Shown piece by piece: positions 52,236 through 61,299 of a stretch of 64,000 nucleotides of DNA. Every line of letters begins with the position of its first letter. Positions within the stretch are counted from its first letter, which is position 1. Source of the DNA: Streptomyces sp. NBC_01264. Lineage in GTDB: Bacteria; Actinomycetota; Actinomycetes; Streptomycetales; Streptomycetaceae. The position numbers were made by a program, and so were the translations under genes. The DNA lies in assembly GCF_026340675.1 (NCBI RefSeq), contig NZ_JAPEOX010000004.1, forward strand, positions 1-64,000, in the 5' to 3' direction. The notes under the pieces are model-generated. The model saw only the letters and a list, made by a program, of their open reading frames with translations, did not search any database and had not been told where the DNA came from.

Positions 52236-53213
52236 TTGAGCACCCCTGCCGAGCAGATGAACGACCACCTGAACGAGGAACTGGCCAAGCTCGCGGCGCC
52301 CCGCCCGCAGCCCTCCACGTCAGCGCGCAGCGCCCCGGGACCCGCCTCCGCCCGCCTCACCCCGCTCGGTATGCAGACCCGCCCGAACGGGCAGTCCTAC
52401 CACCCGCGCCTCCTGGACGATCTCGAAGATCTCGCCTTCCTCCGCGACGCCCGTGCGCACGGCGAGCACGTCCTGCTCACCGGCCCCCCGGGCACCGGCA
52501 AGACGGCGCTGTGCGAGGCGGCCTTCGTCTCGGACGCCACGGCCCGGCACACCGGCCTGGAGACCATCGTGGGCACCGCCGACACCGAGGTGGGCGACTT
52601 CGTCGGCACCTGGGTCCAGGACCCGGTCAGCAAGGCCTTCGAGTGGGCGCCCGGCCCGCTGATGCGCAGCGTCCTGCACGACGTTCCCCTCCTCGTCGAC
52701 GAGATCGCCGTGATCAGCCCCGGGGTGCTGACCGTGCTGTACCCGCTGATGGACGGACGTGGCGAGCTCCACATCCCGATGAACCCGTTGCTGCCGCCGC
52801 TCAAGGTTGGCTCCGGCTGGGCCCTGATCGGCGCCTGCAACCCGGACGCGCCCGGCGCGCGCCTCAGCGAGGCCCTCCTCAGCCGCTTCCACCACCACGT
52901 CGAGGTGACCACCGACTGGGACCTGGCCGCCGACCTCGGTGTGCCGATGGGACTCATCACGCTCGCCCAGAACCTGGAGACCCGCCGGCTTCTGCCGACC
53001 CCGACCTACGACGGATGGATTCCCCAGCTGCGTGACGCGCTCGCCTTCGCGGAATCCGCCGCCCGCTACGGGGAGCCGTTCGCCGTGGCCAACCTGATGC
53101 GCAAGTGCCCGCCCCAGGACCGGCATGAGTTCTCGGCCGCTCTGAAGAAGACCTCGCTCAAGGAGGCCAAGCCGCTGGCACTGGGCGCGCGGGTCCGCAT
53201 GGTGCGCCGATGA
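52236..53213 (+). CDS. MoxR-type AAA+ ATPase
   Basis: The 325-residue protein has Walker A GPPGTGKT (residues 83-90), Walker B LLVDEIAV (about 151-158), a sensor-1 region GWALIGACNPDAPGARLSEA (ACN motif) and SRFHHHVEVTTDW. These are characteristic of MoxR/CobS-type AAA+ ATPases, which use ATP to remodel partner proteins, usually with a vWA protein. TTG at 52236 follows CGGGAG. Its stop overlaps the start of the next gene (ATGA), so translation is coupled to the vWA protein, the standard MoxR-vWA arrangement. The target protein is unknown. Confidence 0.88.
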   Translation: MSTPAEQMNDHLNEELAKLAAPRPQPSTSARSAPGPASARLTPLGMQTRPNGQSYHPRLLDDLEDLAFLRDARAHGEHVLLTGPPGTGKTALCEAAFVSDATARHTGLETIVGTADTEVGDFVGTWVQDPVSKAFEWAPGPLMRSVLHDVPLLVDEIAVISPGVLTVLYPLMDGRGELHIPMNPLLPPLKVGSGWALIGACNPDAPGARLSEALLSRFHHHVEVTTDWDLAADLGVPMGLITLAQNLETRRLLPTPTYDGWIPQLRDALAFAESAARYGEPFAVANLMRKCPPQDRHEFSAALKKTSLKEAKPLALGARVRMVRR

Positions 53214-55009
53214 ACTCCACGACGACCGCGGACGACAGCCGCGACGAGTTGGCGGACGCCGATCTGGCCGAGGCCCGGGACGCCCTCGGGCGCCGTCTGG
53301 CCACCATCATCAACTCCCTCGCGGATCGCACCGACGTGCTCCTCGACATGGTGTGGGACCGCTCCGACAGCGCCGACGCCGCCTGGTTCGACTCAGAGCT
53401 CATCGCCGTCACCGTCAACGGAGCCGTCGCACTGGACCAGGACACCCACCCCGACGACGTCGACCCGCTCACCGTCTCCGGGCGGCTGCGCCATCCCGTC
53501 ATCATCGGCATGTCCGCCCACGAGGCCGCCCACGCCCGGAGCACCCGGTGGAACGCCTGGCGCTCAGCCGCCGGACCCGCCGTGATCAAGGCGGCCGTCC
53601 TGCTGGAGGAGCCGCGCATCGAGGCACGCCACCTCCAGGAACGCCCAGGAGACCGGGTATTCCTCCGGGCCTGCGCCCGGAACATCGTCCTGCCCCCGCA
53701 GAGCGCCCCCTCGGCGGTCGCCCAGCGCTGGCGTGCCGCAGCCGCCGCCGCTCTCGTTCTGGGCCGCGTCGATGCGGGGGTCCTGACGCCCGCTGACGCG
53801 GAGCCGGTACGCGTGGCCGTCAAGGCCGTTCTCGGCGCTCTGGACCTGGCCAAGGCACGGAAGCTGTGGCTGGAGGTTCTGGCGCTGGCCGACGGCGACC
53901 AGGACGGCCTGCTGGATGTAGCACGTCGGTGGGTCGAGCTCGTGGGAGCGCAGGAGGACGACGACTTTCCGGGAGTCGGCTGCGCCGCCGGAACTCCGGA
54001 ACCCGCCGGTGAGGGCGCTTCAGCGCCCGGCGGAGCGGACGCCGATCCGCTCGGCGTGGCGGTCTCGTCGGTCACCGCTGCCGTCTCGATCGCGGCGCAG
54101 ATCTCCACGGGCGCGCTGATCGATCCGGAGGAGACTCGCCGCAACGAGGAGGAGGCTGCTCTCCGGAACAGCCGCGCCCGTGCGGAGGAGTCCGCGCGCA
54201 GTGCCGCCGAGGCTTCCGCGCGCCGCGTGTTCGCGCCAGCACCGTCCTCCGCGCGGGCGCGGGCACGGAACCCCGTTTCCGGGCACCGGCATCCGACGCC
54301 GCAGGAACGGGTCGCGGCGCGGCGGTTGGGTGCCGCGCTGCTCAAGGCGCAGTTCCGCGATCCCACCCGGACCCGTGTCCCCTCGTTCGCGCCTCCGGGG
54401 CGCCTGTCCGGCCGCGATGCGATGCTCGGCGCCGCCCAGCGTTCCATGGGCCTCCCCGTGACGGCTCGCCCCTTCCGGGCCACGGTGCGCCAGCACAGCG
54501 AGGAGCCGCCGGTTGCCGTGGGAGTGGCCGTGGACGTCTCCGGGTCGATGAAGGCATACACGTCGGTCCTCGCCTCGACCGCGTGGACATTCGCCCACGG
54601 AACGCAGGAGATCTCCGGGACTGCTGCCACGGTGGCCTTCGGCTCGGCGGTCACCCCGGTCGTCTCCCCCGGGCGGCCGCCCACCCAGGTCAGCACGTTC
54701 ACGGCTGACGACGCCTCGCACCGGTTCACGGAGGCGGTCAATGCCCTGGACGGCGCCCTGGGGCTGGCGCGCCCTGTCGGAGCACGTGTCCTGGTGATCG
54801 TCTCCGACGGCCACTGGGAGCCTGCCGAGCGGCGCGGCGGCGAGCGGCTGGTCAAGAGGCTGGTGACCGCCGGAGTGCATGTGCTGTGGTTCTGCCTCGA
54901 TCCGCGATCGGAAGTCCTGCCCGGAGCGCAGCGGCTGTCCATCCGCAGCGTCGCGGACATCCCCACGGCCCTGAGCGGTGCCCTCATCACGGCCCTGCGC
55001 CACTCCTGA
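53210..55009 (+). CDS. HExxH metallopeptidase-like vWA-domain protein
   Basis: The 599-residue protein has an N-terminal helical domain with MSAHEAAHARS (HExxH at about residues 104-108) followed by EEPRIEAR, which looks like a zinc peptidase active site with a downstream Glu. The middle is Ala/Glu-rich and probably disordered. A C-terminal vWA domain follows, with MIDAS VAVDVSGSMKA (DxSxS at about 442-446), a later Thr and IVSDGHWEP (about 530). This layout matches CobT/predicted-metallopeptidase vWA proteins paired with MoxR ATPases. The vWA domain likely docks to the ATPase through a bound Mg ion. It is coupled to the MoxR gene by ATGA. Whether the HExxH is active is unknown. Confidence 0.85.
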   Translation: MNSTTTADDSRDELADADLAEARDALGRRLATIINSLADRTDVLLDMVWDRSDSADAAWFDSELIAVTVNGAVALDQDTHPDDVDPLTVSGRLRHPVIIGMSAHEAAHARSTRWNAWRSAAGPAVIKAAVLLEEPRIEARHLQERPGDRVFLRACARNIVLPPQSAPSAVAQRWRAAAAAALVLGRVDAGVLTPADAEPVRVAVKAVLGALDLAKARKLWLEVLALADGDQDGLLDVARRWVELVGAQEDDDFPGVGCAAGTPEPAGEGASAPGGADADPLGVAVSSVTAAVSIAAQISTGALIDPEETRRNEEEAALRNSRARAEESARSAAEASARRVFAPAPSSARARARNPVSGHRHPTPQERVAARRLGAALLKAQFRDPTRTRVPSFAPPGRLSGRDAMLGAAQRSMGLPVTARPFRATVRQHSEEPPVAVGVAVDVSGSMKAYTSVLASTAWTFAHGTQEISGTAATVAFGSAVTPVVSPGRPPTQVSTFTADDASHRFTEAVNALDGALGLARPVGARVLVIVSDGHWEPAERRGGERLVKRLVTAGVHVLWFCLDPRSEVLPGAQRLSIRSVADIPTALSGALITALRHS

Positions 55010-55114
55010 TCCTCCCCGCGACCGGGCAGGGCGCCTGCCCGCGCGTCCCGCCCAACCGCTTCCACACGAACCGGCCACCGGCCGGCACGACGACGCATCC
55101 TCACGGAGATCCCC

Positions 55115-55780
55115 TTGCCCATCGCCACCCAGGAACAGGCCGCGGCCGCCGCTCTCGGCTTCGACAAGGCCGGTCCGCTCGGCGATCTCGCCGTCGGACG
55201 CGTACCCGACTGCTTCGCGCGGCTCCGCCTCCGCATCCAGGCACTGCTGCGGGAGAGCCAGGCGACCGAGGCCATGCTCCACATGGAGGACGGCCCGGCC
55301 GACGCTCTCATGGAGAGGGGGCAGCACGAGATGGCCGAGATCAGCCGTTCGCTTCGGGACCTGGGCGCATGGGTGGACGTCCAGCGCTGTGCTCCCTCGG
55401 TGTGCGACTGCCGGGCCGACCGGCTCCTTCGGCACCTGCTCTCCGAGGCGCGGGTTCCCCAGCAGACGAGCGTGTCGCAGAAGCTGAAGCGGCCGGTGTG
55501 CGTCCTGGCCGGCCACTACGACAGCTACACGCCGGACACGGCGCTGTACGTACGTATCGACCACCTGAACAACATCGAACACGCCGTCCGCCTTCACCGT
55601 GGCTGGCGGGCCCGGCTGGTCACGCCCGACGGCATGCAGCCGGTATACGAGTCGCCCGGCTACCCGCAGACGCCGGTCAACGACTACTACGACGACACCC
55701 AGGCGTGCGTCCGCGCGGTCGCCGACGCACTCGGCAGCCGCAAGAACTGCACCGCGTCGGCCGATCACGACGGACTGTAA
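55115..55780 (+). CDS. Hypothetical protein downstream of vWA gene
   Basis: The 221-residue protein starts with TTG at 55115, 4-5 bp after CGGAGA. It has a helical N-terminal half (EAMLHMEDGPADALMERGQH) with a cysteine group (VQRCAPSVCDCRADR). The more beta-like C-terminal half includes RPVCVLAGHYDSYTPDTALY. No domain was recognised. It lies 105 bp downstream of the vWA gene on the same strand and shares the TTG-start habit of this operon, so it may be a fourth component. Confidence 0.7.
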   Translation: MPIATQEQAAAAALGFDKAGPLGDLAVGRVPDCFARLRLRIQALLRESQATEAMLHMEDGPADALMERGQHEMAEISRSLRDLGAWVDVQRCAPSVCDCRADRLLRHLLSEARVPQQTSVSQKLKRPVCVLAGHYDSYTPDTALYVRIDHLNNIEHAVRLHRGWRARLVTPDGMQPVYESPGYPQTPVNDYYDDTQACVRAVADALGSRKNCTASADHDGL

Positions 55781-55920
55781 GGAAGGCGGCAACCGGATCC
55801 CTGCTAGTGACGGCCCCAACGACCAAGTGGGCCTGCATCGGGCCACCGCAGGGGCGCGGTGAGCCGGCCAAGCCACTGACTGCTGGCGCGGGCGGCGAGC
55901 AGCAGGTATCCCTCATTCTC

Positions 55921-56403
55921 ATGCCGATAGACCTGACCATCGCCGTCCTCACCGTCCCCGAACTCACCCCGGCACTGAACGCTCACTTCGCCGCACCTCC
56001 CCAGGCCTGTACACCGGAATTCAGTCGATGCCCGGTCCCTCCGGGTGCTCCCGGCGTATACGTGTGGGCAGATCCGCGCGGCGCCGTCATCTACATCGGC
56101 TCAGCCGCCAGTCTCCGCCGCCGGTTGGGGTCTGAGCGTGCCTGGGTTACCCAGTACGAGCCGGCGGAGACATGGGCCGTCAGCGTGATCCACATGCTCA
56201 AGAGCCACACGTCAGAGGTCTGGTGGGTGGAGGCTGTAGACCTGGCTGACGCCAGGGCGCTCGAGCGTCGGCTGATCGAATGGCACCGTGTCCAGACGGG
56301 CAGCGCCCCGCCGGCCGTGGGCTGGGAAGCCAAGAAGGCCAGCCTGCGCGAGCGCGCGCAGCTCTGGGCGCAGGAGCTGTGGCGGAGCGGTGACCGCGCT
56401 TAA
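55921..56403 (+). CDS. GIY-YIG nuclease-domain protein
   Basis: The 160-residue protein carries GVY (residues 45-47) and YIG (58-60) separated by a short loop, then SLRRRLGSE with the conserved Arg, and a later ALERRLIEWHR helix that supplies the catalytic Glu. This is the GIY-YIG core, a metal-dependent DNA-cleaving fold used in repair, homing and restriction enzymes. The ATG at 55921 is chosen because upstream in-frame sequence is not coding-like; no strong ribosome binding site is seen. It follows the MoxR/vWA group by 140 bp. Specificity is unknown; a role with the neighbouring genes is an inference. Confidence 0.82.
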   Translation: MPIDLTIAVLTVPELTPALNAHFAAPPQACTPEFSRCPVPPGAPGVYVWADPRGAVIYIGSAASLRRRLGSERAWVTQYEPAETWAVSVIHMLKSHTSEVWWVEAVDLADARALERRLIEWHRVQTGSAPPAVGWEAKKASLRERAQLWAQELWRSGDRA

Positions 56404-56608
56404 GTTCCCGCCGGTCGGCCGGGCGAGCCGCGGGCCTCGGTAGCAGTGCGCCACGGGTCCGGACTCTGTCCACAGGTCCGAGGGTCGAAGCTCCGTGGAG
56501 TCCCCGAACGCTGGTCATGCTGCCCGCGATCGGGCGACCGCGGCCTCGCAGCCGAGTGCGGGGCTCCTTCCATCGTGATCCACCGCTGACCACAAGGAGC
56601 GTGCTTCG

Positions 56609-56917
56609 GTGCTCGCCGTCCTCGACCTCTTCCTGACCGTCCTCGTTCCGCTGCTGACGGGCGCCTCGATCACCTACGAGACCCCGAAGGAGGGGCTCAT
56701 CATGCGGCCGGCGACTCGGTTGGGCGCGCCCCGAATGAGGTTGCGTCCGGTCCGTGTCCTGATGCTCGGTGTTCCGCTGGTCTGGCAGCCGCTGGTGGGC
56801 TCGCAGTTGCTCGTCGAGCGGCTGTTCGGGGTCCTCGTCGTCCTCGGGATCGGCATGCTGATCGGAGTCGTCGTACGCACCGTCGCGGACAAGGTCCGCC
56901 AGCGCCGGGTGTGCTGA
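56609..56917 (+). CDS. Small membrane protein
   Basis: The 102-residue protein starts with GTG at 56609 behind AAGGAG. It has an N-terminal hydrophobic segment (MLAVLDLFLTVLVPLLTGAS), a basic middle part (RPATRLGAPRMRLRPVRVLM) and a C-terminal membrane segment (LFGVLVVLGIGMLIGVVVRT) with a basic end. Two transmembrane helices are predicted. It is a monocistronic gene ending in a strong hairpin. Function is unknown. Confidence 0.7.
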   Translation: MLAVLDLFLTVLVPLLTGASITYETPKEGLIMRPATRLGAPRMRLRPVRVLMLGVPLVWQPLVGSQLLVERLFGVLVVLGIGMLIGVVVRTVADKVRQRRVC

Positions 56918-56936
56918 CGATCCCCGAAAACAGGAA

Positions 56937-56976
56937 GGCCCCGTGCCGGTGCTGCGTGCAGCTCCGGCACAGGGCC
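56937..56976. terminator. Hairpin terminator
   Basis: GGCCCCGTGCCGG and CCGGCACAGGGCC pair (one mismatch) around a 14-nt loop just after the membrane protein gene. Confidence 0.75.
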
Positions 56977-57271
56977 GCTGCCGTTGAGGTGACCTGGCTG
57001 TCGGACCTTGGGCCCCGTCGTGGTCGTCGCGGGCCGGAGGGTCGCGCACCTCCGTGATGACTCGTCGCCGAACGCCGGCGCTGCTGGTCATGTGTCGACT
57101 CCCAGGTCGCACGGCGAACGCGGTCCTTCGGTTCACAGCTCTCCGGTTTGCGGGTAGTTGAGATCCCGCAGCGCCTTGCCGGTCCTGACGGGCCCCTGCC
57201 GTCTCGACGCCAGTAGCGTGACGCACTGTTCTATGCAAAGTACGAGGTTATGGGAGGGCGAGTTGGCGACC

Positions 57272-57904
57272 ATGGGCACGACGGCGGCGACGGCCTGGGT
57301 GCCACCCGGCACGAGGCAACGGATGACGGACGTACTCGAGCAGGAGAAGCGACGGCGCCGCATCCTGTCCTCGGCGGATGAGTGGCAGTGTCACGGATTG
57401 TCTCGGAGTGCCGCTGCTGATGTCCGAGTCCGATGGAGGCGGGAGGTCTGTCGGCTGCGTGAGGGCGGTGAGCTCCTCGACACCGTCGATGTGCTCGCTA
57501 CGCACGGGATCAAGGCCGAACTCGGGGCCCGCGGCTGGGACGGGGTATGGCCGGAGGTGCCTGAGGAAGCGCGGAGCCTGGGCGGCAGGTGGCCGGGGTC
57601 GAGGGACGGCGGGTACCCGGAGAGCATCCCTCTGCGGCTGCCGAGCGAGCTCGCGGACCGGGTGCTGGCCGCTTGCTGGCATACGTCGGCCGAGTCCATC
57701 CGCGGGCTTCGCGACTGGCGGGACGAGCATCCTGACATCGAGGTCCCGCGTCAGGTCCCGGGCAGGCCCGGCGAGTGGACGGGCCCCTTGGCGGAGTACG
57801 AGCGTCTCGCCGCGAGCGTGACCACCGTCGGGGAGATCTACCGTGCGGGTCTGAGGCGCGGTCTCCGGCATGCGTCCGACCTCACGGCGGGTATCGCGGA
57901 CTGA
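57272..57904 (+). CDS. Hypothetical protein
   Basis: The protein has about 210 residues from ATG 57272; a TTG at 57263 has a better-spaced GGGAGGG and is an equal candidate. It contains a charged helix (RMTDVLEQEKRRRRILSSAD), a stretch with VRVRWRREVCRLREGGELLD, and a ribbon-helix-helix-like SIPLRLPSELADRVLAACWH. The last element suggests DNA binding, but this is weak. It lies just before the leftward telomere operon. No family was recognised. Confidence 0.65.
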   Translation: MGTTAATAWVPPGTRQRMTDVLEQEKRRRRILSSADEWQCHGLSRSAAADVRVRWRREVCRLREGGELLDTVDVLATHGIKAELGARGWDGVWPEVPEEARSLGGRWPGSRDGGYPESIPLRLPSELADRVLAACWHTSAESIRGLRDWRDEHPDIEVPRQVPGRPGEWTGPLAEYERLAASVTTVGEIYRAGLRRGLRHASDLTAGIAD

Positions 57905-57995
57905 GGACGCCTAGTTGAGCCGGCGGCAAGGAGGACCACGCCGCCGGACAGACCGGACGGGCCGCCGCGGCGGTGTAGGTGGGGGCGACCCCGCG

Positions 57996-58415
57996 TCAGA
58001 ACAAGACGTTGTCGTCGGTCGGCGGCACGGCGCGTTCGGTGGTGGGCGGCCGGTAGTGGATCTGCTCCCAGTCGCTGCGCCGGTAGACGTGCATCTCGTC
58101 GCACTGCGGGCATCGCACCGCCCAGTGGGTGTTGCACCAGTAGGGTTTGGCCTGCGTCCGTATCCACTTCGACCGCTCGCCGGGACGGGAACGTGCGACT
58201 CGGGCCAGGGTCGGCTCGGGGGTGTACCAGGTCGATCCGCAGGCCGTCGACAGCGGTCCGGGGAAGGCGCAGGTCGGGCAGGACGGGTCAAGGTGGGTGA
58301 TCTGGAGGGCCGGTTCCCAGGGATCCCATCGGATCGTTCCTACGTCCGGATCGGTTTCGGGCAGCGCCGGCAGGATCCTCGGTATCGGCCCGTGCGCAGC
58401 CGGAGCAGTCTCCAT
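57996..58415 (-). CDS. Zinc-finger-type hypothetical protein
   Basis: The 139-residue protein starts with ATG at 58415, 6 bp after CAGACT, a possible leaderless start. CPTCAFPG and a later Cys (STACGST), then CNTHWAVRCPQCDEMHVYRR, give two candidate zinc sites. It lies 90 bp downstream of the Tpg-like gene on the same strand and could be cotranscribed. The body is Trp-rich (IRWDPWEPALQITHLDPSC). Function is unknown. Confidence 0.7.
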   Translation of the reverse strand: METAPAAHGPIPRILPALPETDPDVGTIRWDPWEPALQITHLDPSCPTCAFPGPLSTACGSTWYTPEPTLARVARSRPGERSKWIRTQAKPYWCNTHWAVRCPQCDEMHVYRRSDWEQIHYRPPTTERAVPPTDDNVLF

Positions 58416-58504
58416 GGCGTCAGTCTGCCGGGGGTCACTGACATCGAGCACCCTCGGGCCCGACGCCGGGGGCGGGCAGCCGCCAGCGTGGGCGCCAGCC
58501 GTGG

Positions 58505-59083
58505 TCACCTGCTCTTGAAGGTGACGTCGCCGATGTTGAAGTTGAAGTCCCCGGCGGCGAATCCGCCGTAGACGCTGCCCCCGTTCATGTAGGCCGCGAT
58601 GCCCTCGGCGATGATTCCCTCGATCTCTCGTTCGTCCATGGTGCGGGCCAGCCTGGCCACCTGGCCGCTGGACAGTGAGATCGGGATGTCCCGGCTGCGT
58701 GTCGCGTTGGATCCGCGGATCTCGAAGGTGCTGACCCGGCTGACCGTGGCATCGACGCCGGAGGCGATGCCCTCGCTGGCCCGCTTCTCCATCTCGCGTG
58801 CGCGTCGCTCGCGCCCACGTTCCGTGGTCTGCACTTCGGTTGCTTCCCGCTTCAGCTGGCCCGCGTGCTTGGTGGGCTTGCGGGTGCCGTCGATCCACCG
58901 CTGCACCGTACGGGGTGAGACGTTGTAGGCGGCGGCCATGGCCCCGGTGTTCCCCCCGTACTTGCGGTCGCGGACGTGCTCGGCCTGCGTGGTGCTCCTG
59001 GCCGGTGCCTTGCGGGAGGGGAACAGGATCTCCTTGACCCTTGCGTTGACCCCAGGGTCCGAGGTCTCATCGTCGGCGCTCAT
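58505..59083 (-). CDS. Tpg-like telomere terminal protein
   Basis: The 192-residue protein has the layout of Streptomyces terminal proteins. A helix-turn-helix at about residues 45-70 (GAMAAAYNVSPRTVQRWIDG) is followed by a basic helical linker (RGRERRAREMEKRASEGIAS). The C-terminal domain includes FEIRGSNATRSRDIPISLSS and DEREIEGIIAEGIAAYM, which resembles the Tpg C-terminus in order and composition, and it ends in FNIGDVTFKSR. Tpg attaches covalently to DNA 5' ends and primes telomere end-patching. Its ATG overlaps the stop of the Tap-like gene (ATGA), as in tap-tpg operons. An SCP1-type Tpc is the alternative. The priming residue cannot be assigned. Confidence 0.7.
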   Translation of the reverse strand: MSADDETSDPGVNARVKEILFPSRKAPARSTTQAEHVRDRKYGGNTGAMAAAYNVSPRTVQRWIDGTRKPTKHAGQLKREATEVQTTERGRERRAREMEKRASEGIASGVDATVSRVSTFEIRGSNATRSRDIPISLSSGQVARLARTMDEREIEGIIAEGIAAYMNGGSVYGGFAAGDFNFNIGDVTFKSR

Positions 59084-61260
59084 GCGCGCGCGTCCTCCTG
59101 CTCCTTGGTGCCGCCGCTGGCGTCTTCGTCGGGAAGGGCGGTGCCGTCGGTGCCGAAGTGGTCGGTGAGGCGGGACGGGTGCTTCCTGTCCTCGGGCTTC
59201 TCCGCGTCCATCAGCTCCTTCACACGGCTCATCGGGATGCTCGCCTCATGCTTGAACTGGCCCGGGCCGATGCCCAGCCGCAGGACGCCGAGCACTGGCT
59301 TGCCGTTCTCCGGAGGCGTCAGGAGCTCCAGCGGGGACGGCTCTTCGGTGGCGTACATGAAGGAGTCGACGTTCACGGCGAAGGGCGCCCGTCCGGACTT
59401 GTTGAGGGTCTTGAGCATGCGCCGGTGGTTGCCGATCCGGGCTGCGGAGATGATGGTGAAGCGCATCTCGGGCCGGTAGGACCAGTCCGTGACGATCCTC
59501 TCCAGCCAGGTCTCGTCGTCCAGGTGGCGTGCGGAGTCGGCCCACTTTCCGATGCCGCCCTTGTAGTTCGCCTTGTAGAGGGGGGCGAGTGCCAGGGCGT
59601 CTCCGCGTTCGATGTCGCCGTCGTCGAGCTGCTCGTGGGTGGCGTACGCGGCGAGGAACTCCTCCGGGTCCTGGCCGTCGCGGAGCCCGAGCACGCTGTA
59701 GACGCGCTTGTAGGCCTCGCGGAGCCGGGTCGTCCATTCCTTGAGGATCGGCACGGTGAGGGTGGAGAGGTAGGCCTCGGTGATCGTGGTGGGGTCGAAG
59801 TCGTACTCGGTGACCATGAAGGCGACGGTCGGGGTGGCGTACCAGCCGGGGCCGGCGGGTGCCATGCCGTGGAAGGTCGCCGGGTGCGGCAGCAGCGGGT
59901 TGACTTCGAGACCCGTGAAGTCGCACCACCACAGGCCTGCCGGGGCGGCCTTGGTGTCCCATGCGGGTTCGGTGACGTGCTCCAGCGGGCCGACGGGCAG
60001 CCGCAGGGACATGGTCACCGAGAGGTAGGAGGCGCAGACGTCGCAGGCGACGGCGTAGGGCATGGCCGATTCAGCTGCGGTGAGGGGCCGCGCCCACCAC
60101 TTGTAGTCCTCTTCTTCGCACACGGCCTCCTTGCGCTCGATGAGTTCCCGTGTGAGGGGGTGGCGGGCGCCGGCGGCCGGGGGGACGGCGGTGTCGCCGT
60201 CGGGCAGAGCGCCTTCGCGCGGGCGCGAGCGCCAGTTGCCCTGCTCGTCCTGGAACGGTTCGAACCGGGGGCGGACGGCGTCCAGCAGCAGCTTGCTGGT
60301 GGTGGCCGGGGTGATGCCCGGGGCGATGCCGAGGTCGGTGACGTAGATCCGGATGCGGCGGGCGAGCGTGGTCGCGTCCAGCTGGCCGTCGAGCGTGGTG
60401 GCGAGCTGGGCGATCATTTCGCCCGTGGTCTGCTGCTTCTCGTTGCCCTGGCCGAGCCAGGGGGTGACCACGACGCGCACCGAGGTCTTGGGGCCTCCGG
60501 GCGCTCCCGCGCGGCGGAAGGCGTGGAAGATGGGGCCGATCTCCTCGGAGAGTTCCATGCCGACGCTCGCCGCTGCGGTCGTCAGCTTCTTCTTGAGCGC
60601 GGCCAGCGCCTTGTCGGTGGTCGGGAGGGCTGCGGGCAGGCCGAGGGTCTGCAGGGCGGAGGAGGACAGGCACACCATCCCGTCGCTGGTCCGGCCCGCG
60701 TCGTGGATGCGGTCGATGCGCAGGGGCAGGCCGGTGCCGAGCCATGCGAACCAGTCGGTGGTCTTGGGGCCGGCGGGGCGGGGGACCTGTTCGACGTCGA
60801 GGCTCCAGCCGTCGGGTCCGCTCTCGAGCGCCACCGCTGGCCACCGGCGCGGGCCGCTGGTCGCGGAGTTGGCGGGTTGAGCGGCGGCTGCCGGGGGGCG
60901 CCGTGATGCCGGGCGCGCGGCTCCTCCTTCGGAACGGCCGCGGTAGGCGGGTGTGGGCCTGGGGCTGGCGGGGTGGCGCACGGGCGGCTCCTGAGCCGGG
61001 GCGGGACGTGTGGGTGCCGCGGGCTGTACGGGCGGGGGTGAGCTGTCGGCGGTGGCCGGCTGAGCAGCGAGGGTCTGCTGCTCGGCCTGCCGGCGCTTCT
61101 GCCGTTCGATCGTCGCGGCCCGGGAGGCCGGGGTGCACCTCTCCGGGCAGCGCTTGTACCGCGAGCGCATGACGGCGCCGTCCTCGTACCACTCGACGAC
61201 GTATCCGGGGCGGTCCCAGCCGATGCAGCTGGCGCAGCCGGCCAGGCGTACTTCCGTCAT
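59080..61260 (-). CDS. Tap/Tac-like telomere-associated protein
   Basis: The 726-residue protein matches Tap in size, in operon position directly before the Tpg-like gene and in a 4-bp overlap. An N-terminal Cys set (GCASCIGWDRPG and KRCPERC) may bind zinc. A Pro/Ala-rich linker spans residues 55-135. The C-terminal part shows a series like family B protein-primed polymerases: CDFTGLEVNP (about 445, motif A-like), YKANYKGGIGKW (about 561, motif B-like) and VNVDSFMYAT (about 630, motif C-like). Tap and Tac are known to support protein-primed synthesis with their terminal proteins. Start ATG 61260. Assignment to Tap rather than Tac is open. Confidence 0.7.
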   Translation of the reverse strand: MTEVRLAGCASCIGWDRPGYVVEWYEDGAVMRSRYKRCPERCTPASRAATIERQKRRQAEQQTLAAQPATADSSPPPVQPAAPTRPAPAQEPPVRHPASPRPTPAYRGRSEGGAARPASRRPPAAAAQPANSATSGPRRWPAVALESGPDGWSLDVEQVPRPAGPKTTDWFAWLGTGLPLRIDRIHDAGRTSDGMVCLSSSALQTLGLPAALPTTDKALAALKKKLTTAAASVGMELSEEIGPIFHAFRRAGAPGGPKTSVRVVVTPWLGQGNEKQQTTGEMIAQLATTLDGQLDATTLARRIRIYVTDLGIAPGITPATTSKLLLDAVRPRFEPFQDEQGNWRSRPREGALPDGDTAVPPAAGARHPLTRELIERKEAVCEEEDYKWWARPLTAAESAMPYAVACDVCASYLSVTMSLRLPVGPLEHVTEPAWDTKAAPAGLWWCDFTGLEVNPLLPHPATFHGMAPAGPGWYATPTVAFMVTEYDFDPTTITEAYLSTLTVPILKEWTTRLREAYKRVYSVLGLRDGQDPEEFLAAYATHEQLDDGDIERGDALALAPLYKANYKGGIGKWADSARHLDDETWLERIVTDWSYRPEMRFTIISAARIGNHRRMLKTLNKSGRAPFAVNVDSFMYATEEPSPLELLTPPENGKPVLGVLRLGIGPGQFKHEASIPMSRVKELMDAEKPEDRKHPSRLTDHFGTDGTALPDEDASGGTKEQEDARA

Positions 61261-61299
61261 CGTGTCCTGCCCTTCGTACTCGTCGTTGCTGCGGTTGCC

